DNA from: UBA6244 sp041582875
GTDB taxonomy: Bacteria > Bacteroidota > Bacteroidia > Bacteroidales > F082
Length of the DNA: 58,743 nt
Reading direction: 5' to 3'
Assembly (NCBI GenBank): GCA_041582875.1
Contig: JBFHGX010000007.1
Coordinates: forward strand, 1 to 58,743
The first letter of the stretch is position 1, and each line of letters begins with the position of its first letter. Both the position numbers and the translations under genes were made by a program. The notes under the pieces are model-generated. The model saw nothing but the letters and a program-made list of their open reading frames with translations. It searched no databases and had not been told where the DNA came from. Shown in pieces: positions 53,182 to 58,743 of the stretch.

Positions 53182-53682
53182 ATGCATTTCTTTCAAAACC
53201 AAAATTTAATGGTTACACCGGCAATTTTGCTTGTAATCTTTACCCTATTTTCTTCATCCATACTTGCACAGGAGTATAGGTATTTAGGCACAGAACCCAA
53301 CATTACACATGAAGAATTGTTACAAAAAGCAAACTTACTCGATTACAGTACGGAATCGTTTCAAGAGCTTTATAAAGACAGTAAAAACACCTACTTTGTG
53401 TTCTCAACCAGAAGCCTTGAAAACAGGGTGGTTAAAATTATGATCCTTGAATTGATTTCAAAAGATAACACGCTTGTCAATATCGGCGCCTCTCCTGACA
53501 CCGATCTCAATCTATTCCTTATCAATAACTCCTTAGGAAAAACCACCGACCAGATTCGAGAAATTGTGCATGGATATGTAATTCAGTCGCAAAATGAAGT
53601 CAGCCAATTAACTGATGAACAACAGCAACAGTGGCTCAATGAAAACGACAAATACACGAAAAAGAACTCAACCTCCGAATAA
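53182..53682 (+). CDS. Exported protein of unknown function
   Basis: The 166-residue product has a signal peptide (MVTPAILLVIFTLFSSSILAQ) if read from residue 10, with a short N-terminal extension from the ATG at 53182. The mature part is Leu/Thr/Asn-rich with charged helices (NITHEELLQKANLLDYSTES, ELTDEQQQQWLNENDK). I recognise no family. It ends in a polar tail (KYTKKNSTSE). The T9SS protein gene starts 10 nt downstream and could be cotranscribed. A longer frame that overlaps this gene in another phase starts at 53615 and is not expected to be used. Confidence 0.65.
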   Translation: MHFFQNQNLMVTPAILLVIFTLFSSSILAQEYRYLGTEPNITHEELLQKANLLDYSTESFQELYKDSKNTYFVFSTRSLENRVVKIMILELISKDNTLVNIGASPDTDLNLFLINNSLGKTTDQIREIVHGYVIQSQNEVSQLTDEQQQQWLNENDKYTKKNSTSE

Positions 53683-53692
53683 TCTTTTGGCC

Positions 53693-56239
53693 ATGAAAAA
53701 ACTTTTACTTTTATTATTGGTACTTACGGCTACCATAAGTCAAATCTATGCTCAGGCTGGTCTTTGCGAAGATTCTGATCCTTTTTGCACAAGTAATATC
53801 TACACTTTTCCTGCCGGAGTAAACACAGGAAATGGGCAAGCCGGTCCCAATTATGGTTGTCTTGGTTCCACGCCCAACCCTGCTTGGTATCATATGAAAA
53901 TTGCAGAAGCCGGAATGTTACAAATAAAAATGTACAGTACTCCTTCAAAAGACATTGACTTTATCTGCTGGGGACCTTTTGTTGACCCAATTTCTCCTTG
54001 TGTTACACAACTTACCTCGAATAAAATAGTCGACTGTAGCTATTCAACCGCTGCTACAGAATATTGTAATATCCCCAACGGACAAGTGGGCGAGTATTAT
54101 ATATTACTGATTACCAACTTCTCCAATCAACCGTGTAATATTACTTTTGAGAAATCTGGTGGAGTTGGAGAGACGGACTGTACTATCGTTCCACCTCCCG
54201 TTGGAAACAATGGACCTTTATGCGTTCACGACAACCTTGAGCTCACTGCTGATGATGTCAATAACGCCACCTATTATTGGACAGGTCCCAATGGATTTTT
54301 CTCTAATCAGCAAAATCCTGTCATTATGAACGTAGGTTTAATGCATGCTGGCGTTTATAGCTTGACTATTACCGTAAACGGAAGCGCCAGCGACCCGGTA
54401 ACAACTACAGTTTATATCAATGCTTTGCCAATACCAGCTTTCGATTTTAATGACGCCTGTTTTGGTGACACCACCTTTTTTATAGATGCATCATTGGTGG
54501 ATCCTCCAACTTCCTCAATAACCGATTGGAACTGGGTATTTGGTGATGGTCAGCAAGCAGTTGGTCCCGATCAGGAGCATATCTACGGCAGTAACGGCAG
54601 TTACGATGCTAAACTTACGGTTTATACCGGAATGCATCAATGCGAACGATCGATTACGCATACTGTACAGGTGTTTAGTGCGGCTTCGGTGAATGCAGGA
54701 AGCGACATTACCATACCCAATGGATGGACTACACAACTCGATGGTGAAGTCAGCGGCGGTTCAGGTAGCTTTGATTTGCTTTGGACTCCGGATAATCTAT
54801 TGGTTGATCCAACTTTAGTTGATCCTACCACAGTAAACATGGGAGCAACAACAGTTTTCAAGCTAAACGTTACTGATGCAAACTCGGGTTGTACCAGTGC
54901 CGACTCAATGACTGTAGTAGTAACCGGAGGTGCATTGCAAGTCACTGCAGCAGCTAGTCCAATGATTATTTGTCAGGATGATGTTGTCAATCTCCAAGCA
55001 CTACCTTCAGGCGGATCAGGTTCAAACCAGTTTACATGGACTTCGAATCCTGCAGGGTTTAATGCTACCGATGCTGAAGTTTCGGATTACCCACAGGAAA
55101 CAACAACCTATACTGTAAGCGTTTTTGATGGACAAAATACAGTACAGTCATCAGTAACCGTGCAAGTTAAGCCAAAACCAATTGGAAATGCGGGCAACGA
55201 TATCAACATAACAGTTGGAACATCCACTACCATCGAAAATGCAACAGCAACTGGAGGATCGGGAGTATTCACCTACCTTTGGACACCACTTGATAAATTG
55301 GTAAACCCTACCGCATTAAAACCAACAACAACTATTCTTGACAATAGCCAGGAATATACCTTTGTGGTGAATGATGCCAATGGTTGTGTAAGTGATGCCG
55401 ACCATGTACGTGTGAATACAGGTGGTGACGTGTTGAACACAGATCCTTATACTTCGGCCGACAACAATACCATTTGCCAAGGTGAAGTAGCCAAATTATT
55501 TGCCAATGCCACAGGCGGCTCAGAAAACTACAGTATTGAATGGAAAAACGAAGCGGGAATGACACTCCCCGGAGACAGCCCAACGGTTGATCCTATGCAA
55601 ACCAGCACCTATACGGTTGCAGTGGATGATGGGTTTAAAATTGTAAACGGTCAGATTACTGTTGTGGTTAACCATACGCCAATTATCGACCTCAGACCTA
55701 CCGGAGTTATTCACCTTGGTGAAGATTCCATCAGAGTTTGTGTTCGCGACTCTGTAGTTATGGATGCCAATACCGACCCTGAAAATCCACCTGTAATGGA
55801 GTATCAATGGTCGAATAACACCAACAACAGAACTTTCACCGCTATGACCAACGGAAGTATTTTCGATACTCAAACCTATTGGGTAAAAAGTACCAACCCA
55901 GTAACTCATTGCTTTGGAAATGATACCATTGTAATTTTCTACGATGTAAGCATATGTAATATAGGAATTGAGGAAAGTGGTATATTTACTGATCGTGTGA
56001 CGTTGTCGCCTAACCCAACGGATGGTTTGATTAGGTTGACGGTTACTGATGTTATTGGTGAACTTAATATCAATGTCACCGACTTAAACGGAAGGACACT
56101 ACTCCAGCAAAAATCAACAACCCAATCGAATGGTTCGCGTGAAGTGATGATCGACCTTAATGATTATCCCGCAGGCATGTACCTCATTGGAATAAACCAC
56201 AAAAACGGATATTATCACGCATCCGTGATAAAGAAATAA
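53693..56239 (+). CDS. T9SS-sorted multi-domain adhesin-like protein with PKD domains
   Basis: The 848-residue protein starts at ATG 53693 (MKKLLLLLLVLTATISQIYA, signal peptide). A Cys-rich N-terminal domain follows (CEDSDPFC, with IDFICWGPFVDP), then an Ig-like region and a PKD domain with WNWVFGDGQQAV. Two or more SprB-like Ig repeats share the pattern NAG-DI...GGSG-F...LWTP...DANGCVS (for example around residues 345-430 and 520-600). The end (SPNPTDGLIRLTVTDVIG through GMYLIGINHKNG) is a type A T9SS sorting domain. It is therefore expected on the cell surface. Role is likely adhesion or gliding, by analogy only. Confidence 0.9.
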   Translation: MKKLLLLLLVLTATISQIYAQAGLCEDSDPFCTSNIYTFPAGVNTGNGQAGPNYGCLGSTPNPAWYHMKIAEAGMLQIKMYSTPSKDIDFICWGPFVDPISPCVTQLTSNKIVDCSYSTAATEYCNIPNGQVGEYYILLITNFSNQPCNITFEKSGGVGETDCTIVPPPVGNNGPLCVHDNLELTADDVNNATYYWTGPNGFFSNQQNPVIMNVGLMHAGVYSLTITVNGSASDPVTTTVYINALPIPAFDFNDACFGDTTFFIDASLVDPPTSSITDWNWVFGDGQQAVGPDQEHIYGSNGSYDAKLTVYTGMHQCERSITHTVQVFSAASVNAGSDITIPNGWTTQLDGEVSGGSGSFDLLWTPDNLLVDPTLVDPTTVNMGATTVFKLNVTDANSGCTSADSMTVVVTGGALQVTAAASPMIICQDDVVNLQALPSGGSGSNQFTWTSNPAGFNATDAEVSDYPQETTTYTVSVFDGQNTVQSSVTVQVKPKPIGNAGNDINITVGTSTTIENATATGGSGVFTYLWTPLDKLVNPTALKPTTTILDNSQEYTFVVNDANGCVSDADHVRVNTGGDVLNTDPYTSADNNTICQGEVAKLFANATGGSENYSIEWKNEAGMTLPGDSPTVDPMQTSTYTVAVDDGFKIVNGQITVVVNHTPIIDLRPTGVIHLGEDSIRVCVRDSVVMDANTDPENPPVMEYQWSNNTNNRTFTAMTNGSIFDTQTYWVKSTNPVTHCFGNDTIVIFYDVSICNIGIEESGIFTDRVTLSPNPTDGLIRLTVTDVIGELNINVTDLNGRTLLQQKSTTQSNGSREVMIDLNDYPAGMYLIGINHKNGYYHASVIKK

Positions 56240-56272
56240 TCTGTAAGTTCAATTTATCAATCGCAGCACATA

Positions 56273-58288
56273 ATGATTTCTAACAAAGGATTATCCAATT
56301 CACTGTTAATCGGCATTTTAATTTGGTTAACAGTACCCGTCTTGGCACAAAGTACCCGCAATTGCGAATACATCAGACCACACCAGGCTGATCAATGGAT
56401 TTTTGGTATGTATCAAAATAGCGGAGGAATCGATTTTAGTACCCGTCCTGCACAGGCAGTATCGCGTTCAGGAAGTCTTGAAGTTTCCGTAGGTGTTTCA
56501 TCCTATTCAGATGCGTCCGGAAGACTTAAGCTTTATTCAAGTGGAACCGAGGTGCGCAATGGGGGTTACAATACCATTGCCAATGGAACTGGTCTTATTG
56601 GAAATATAGCTTCAACGATGAACTCCATTTTTGTTCCGAATCCAGGTAACGCTAATCAAGTATTTGTATTTACTGTTGATATTTTTTATCCGGGCTTATA
56701 CGAAAATGGAGTTAATTACTCTGTAATTGATTATTCCAATCAGGGAGGAGGAGAAATTGTCAGCAAGAATAATTTGCTATTCCACGACAATGCTCAAAAG
56801 GTTTGTGCTATTCAACACGCCAATGGCACTGATTTTTGGGTAATCTTTCATGGATATGGTACAAACAATGGAGATAGCTATTATTCATATTTAGTAGATA
56901 CAGGTGGTGTAAACATGAATCCAGTTATTAGCAAGGTAGGACATATACAATCTGGTTTTTCGAATGAAGAAATCGCCAATAATTTTGGTTATATGAAAGC
57001 GTCACCAGATGGAACAAAAATTGCTGCAACTATCATGTATGATGGTATAGTAGAAATACTAAACTTTGATAAAATCACTGGTATTCTCAGCAACCCAATA
57101 CAATCCGCTCCAGGGGATATTTCATATCCTTATGGCATTGAATTCTCACCAGATAATTCAAAACTATATGTGACTACTCAACCCTTAACGGTAAACAATG
57201 TACCAGCTACAGATATTCTTTACCAGTTCGATCTTGAATCCTCAACTCCTTTTTCGCAACCCTTTACAATAATTGATCAATTTAGTTTCTCAACTTCGGG
57301 GTCACAAGACAGTTTAAATGGCGCTGTTCAACTTGCTCCTGATGGCAGAATTTATTTAACTAAATTCTTACGCGGATCTCGAGATGGTAAACCAAGTCTG
57401 AGCGTGATTTACAATCCGAATCGATCAGGTTTAGCATGTAACTACAATACTTTTGAAGGTATGGATAAAGTATTTGATTTACAAGGAGGCAAATCGATGC
57501 AGGGCTTACCCACCTTTGTTACCGATTACCTCAACATTCCCCATTTCTCCTTTTTCAATAAATGCGAGAATGATACCACAGAATTTGAGATACGCAATAC
57601 GGCCAACTTAAACCCCACCTGGGATTTTGGTGATCCTGCTGGAAATCTGGCCAATAATGTTGATCCCAAAGAACCAGGCTTTGTTTTTAGTACCGCGGGA
57701 AAATATACAGTAACTTTAACTGAAGAGTGGAATGGAGAATCATATGTAGTTACCAGAGATGATGTATTCATTAACCCTTTGCCTTCAGTGGATATCGGCC
57801 AAGGAGGTGTCATTTCAATTCTGCCCAATTCATCCGTTAGATTAGATGCCGGTGAATACGATTATTACAGCTGGTTTCCCGGAAACAGCCACGATCGCTA
57901 TCTTGATGTAAATCAAGAAGGTTGGTATAAGGTTTTAGTAACTGACACCAACTGTTGTAGCAATATTGACAGTGTGTACATCCAGTTTGCGGATCTCAAC
58001 TTCCCCAATGCATTCAAGCCTTCGAGTAGTTTACCCGAAAACCAAACCTTTGGTGTGGTGGGTGATGTAGCCTCTTTGGCCAAGTATACACTTCAAATAT
58101 ATGACCGTTGGGGAAAAATCATATTCGAAACCAATAATCCTCTGGATAAATGGACCGGTGAAGTGAAGGGTGGAGACATTGCTCCTCAGGGAGTTTATGT
58201 TTGGCATTCTGTTTTCACCACCTTTGAAAGCGGATTGGAAGCCAGTCGGGATATTGACAACCGAGGAACAGTAATGCTGGTGAGATAG
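56273..58288 (+). CDS. Gliding-motility-associated C-terminal (CHU_C) secreted protein
   Basis: The 671-residue protein has a signal peptide (SLLIGILIWLTVPVLAQSTR), a long beta-rich propeller-like middle with repeated blades (for example KLYVTTQPLTVNNVPAT; SPDGTKIAATIMYDG; APDGRIYLTKFL), then a PKD domain (PTWDFGDPAGNLAN). The C terminus is the CHU_C/type B T9SS domain: FPNAFKPSSSLPENQ, YTLQIYDRWGKIIFETN, DKWTGEVKGG and PQGVYVWHSVF. Such domains steer proteins across the outer membrane. It follows the T9SS adhesin gene by 33 nt and precedes tex by 8 nt. Function unknown. Confidence 0.92.
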   Translation: MISNKGLSNSLLIGILIWLTVPVLAQSTRNCEYIRPHQADQWIFGMYQNSGGIDFSTRPAQAVSRSGSLEVSVGVSSYSDASGRLKLYSSGTEVRNGGYNTIANGTGLIGNIASTMNSIFVPNPGNANQVFVFTVDIFYPGLYENGVNYSVIDYSNQGGGEIVSKNNLLFHDNAQKVCAIQHANGTDFWVIFHGYGTNNGDSYYSYLVDTGGVNMNPVISKVGHIQSGFSNEEIANNFGYMKASPDGTKIAATIMYDGIVEILNFDKITGILSNPIQSAPGDISYPYGIEFSPDNSKLYVTTQPLTVNNVPATDILYQFDLESSTPFSQPFTIIDQFSFSTSGSQDSLNGAVQLAPDGRIYLTKFLRGSRDGKPSLSVIYNPNRSGLACNYNTFEGMDKVFDLQGGKSMQGLPTFVTDYLNIPHFSFFNKCENDTTEFEIRNTANLNPTWDFGDPAGNLANNVDPKEPGFVFSTAGKYTVTLTEEWNGESYVVTRDDVFINPLPSVDIGQGGVISILPNSSVRLDAGEYDYYSWFPGNSHDRYLDVNQEGWYKVLVTDTNCCSNIDSVYIQFADLNFPNAFKPSSSLPENQTFGVVGDVASLAKYTLQIYDRWGKIIFETNNPLDKWTGEVKGGDIAPQGVYVWHSVFTTFESGLEASRDIDNRGTVMLVR

Positions 58289-58296
58289 GGCAAGCC

Positions 58297-58743
58297 ATGC
58301 AACATTTCTTTGAAACCTTAAGTACGGAACTCCAGGTTGAATCGTGGCAGATAAAAAGCACGGTTGAACTACTCGATTCCGGTGCTACCATTCCCTTTAT
58401 TGCCCGTTACCGAAAAGAAAAAACAGGTGCCCTGACGGATGAACAAATTATTGAGGTCAATAAAAAGTTAGAACAGCACAAGACCTTGATCAGCCGTAAA
58501 GAGAGTATTCTCAATTCCTTGGAGGAAAATAAGCTGCTCACGTCCAAGCTCAAAGATGCAATTGACAGCGCCCCAACCCTTTCGATACTGGAAGATATTT
58601 ACCTGCCCTACAAACCCAAACGACTTACACGTGCAGTAAAAGCCATTAACAAAGGCCTTGAACCTCTTGCTAAAATGCTCATGGCTGAAAACGTGGTCAA
58701 TCTCGAAAACACAACAGCAAAATTTATCAATCCTAAACTGGAA
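58297..58743 (+). CDS. tex: Tex-like RNA-binding protein (partial)
   Basis: Only the first 149 residues are in the window; the gene runs past the end. They begin with MQHFFETLSTELQVESWQIK and show TVELLDSGATIPFIARYRKE, KTGALTDEQIIEVNKKLEQH, and ILEDIYLPYKPKRLTRAVKA, which are the N-terminal helical marks of the Tex/YhgF family. Full members are about 700-780 residues, with a YqgF-like and an S1 RNA-binding domain later, and act in transcription or RNA handling. The ATG is 8 nt after the CHU_C gene stop, so it may be read from the same transcript. Confidence 0.93.
   Translation, partial: MQHFFETLSTELQVESWQIKSTVELLDSGATIPFIARYRKEKTGALTDEQIIEVNKKLEQHKTLISRKESILNSLEENKLLTSKLKDAIDSAPTLSILEDIYLPYKPKRLTRAVKAINKGLEPLAKMLMAENVVNLENTTAKFINPKLE

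Noticed and set aside
53615..53692. Longer start of the T9SS adhesin
   Set aside because: The extra 26 residues overlap the preceding gene and hide the signal peptide that starts at 53693.
1..58743. CRISPR arrays, IS elements, integrases or prophage
   Set aside because: No regularly spaced direct repeats, transposase motifs or phage structural genes were seen in the window.

Overview
The window reads as chromosomal DNA of a Bacteroidota bacterium. The signs are proteins ending in type IX secretion (T9SS) sorting domains (11056-12126, 53693-56239, 56273-58288), many upstream boxes fitting the Bacteroidota -7 consensus TAnnTTTG with few clear Shine-Dalgarno sequences, an AT-rich base composition, several apparent TTG/GTG starts, and housekeeping genes with Bacteroidota-like features. 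Genus and order cannot be fixed from the sequence alone. No prophage, insertion sequence, CRISPR array or integrase gene was seen, so this looks like an ordinary core-genome segment with a signal-transduction and secreted-protein rich right half.

Layout. 135-2523 (minus): dnaB followed by a small exported DUF6263-like protein. 2643-3033 (minus): RNase P RNA. 3165-6092 (plus): tatA, a MATE exporter, an undecaprenol/diacylglycerol kinase and an N-acetylglucosamine-kinase-like protein. 6145-8536 (minus): miaA and a CCA-adding enzyme, both for tRNA maturation. 8760-10541 (plus): an isocitrate dehydrogenase family enzyme and an HD-fold protein that has lost the His of its HD dyad. 10587-12882 (minus): a zinc-ribbon protein, a T9SS protein with a CxxCH motif, tRNA-Met(CAT) and a lipoprotein. 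13104-17032: a TlpA-like thioredoxin, then folA/thyA (minus), a nucleoside permease (plus) and a bifunctional-nuclease/UVR protein (minus). 17284-22818 (plus): a membrane pyrophosphatase of a divergent type and the glycine decarboxylase gcvP. 22878-27760 (minus): aroE, a DUF368 (polyprenyl-phosphate translocase family) protein, a TPR protein and an enlarged signal peptidase I. 28042-29232: sucC without a neighbouring sucD.

The right half is dominated by two-component signalling. A single-domain response regulator (30462) is followed by a TPR sensor kinase cut in two by an in-frame amber codon (30922-33102). Then come tRNA-Pro(TGG), a 470-nt gap with a strong hairpin, pgi, and a PAS-PAS hybrid kinase that forms an operon with two NAD(P)-binding Rossmann proteins. 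After gcvT, mgsA, a prolyl oligopeptidase lipoprotein, a PiT phosphate transporter with a long cytoplasmic tail, prmC and a THEP1-like NTPase, a pair of large hybrid kinases (1386 and 529 aa, 2 nt apart) carries five receiver domains. Three exported proteins follow, two of them T9SS substrates, and the window ends inside a tex-like gene.

Functional links. dgkA and DUF368 both bear on the undecaprenyl-phosphate carrier used for envelope synthesis. thyA, folA and the nucleoside permease form a thymidylate/nucleoside group. pgi, mgsA, icd and sucC cover central carbon. gcvP and gcvT are about 16 kb apart and on opposite strands. The observations most worth checking are the amber-split kinase, the HD-less HD protein, the palindromic leader of lepB, the structured tRNA-Pro/pgi gap, and the long phosphorelay pair beside T9SS cargo.
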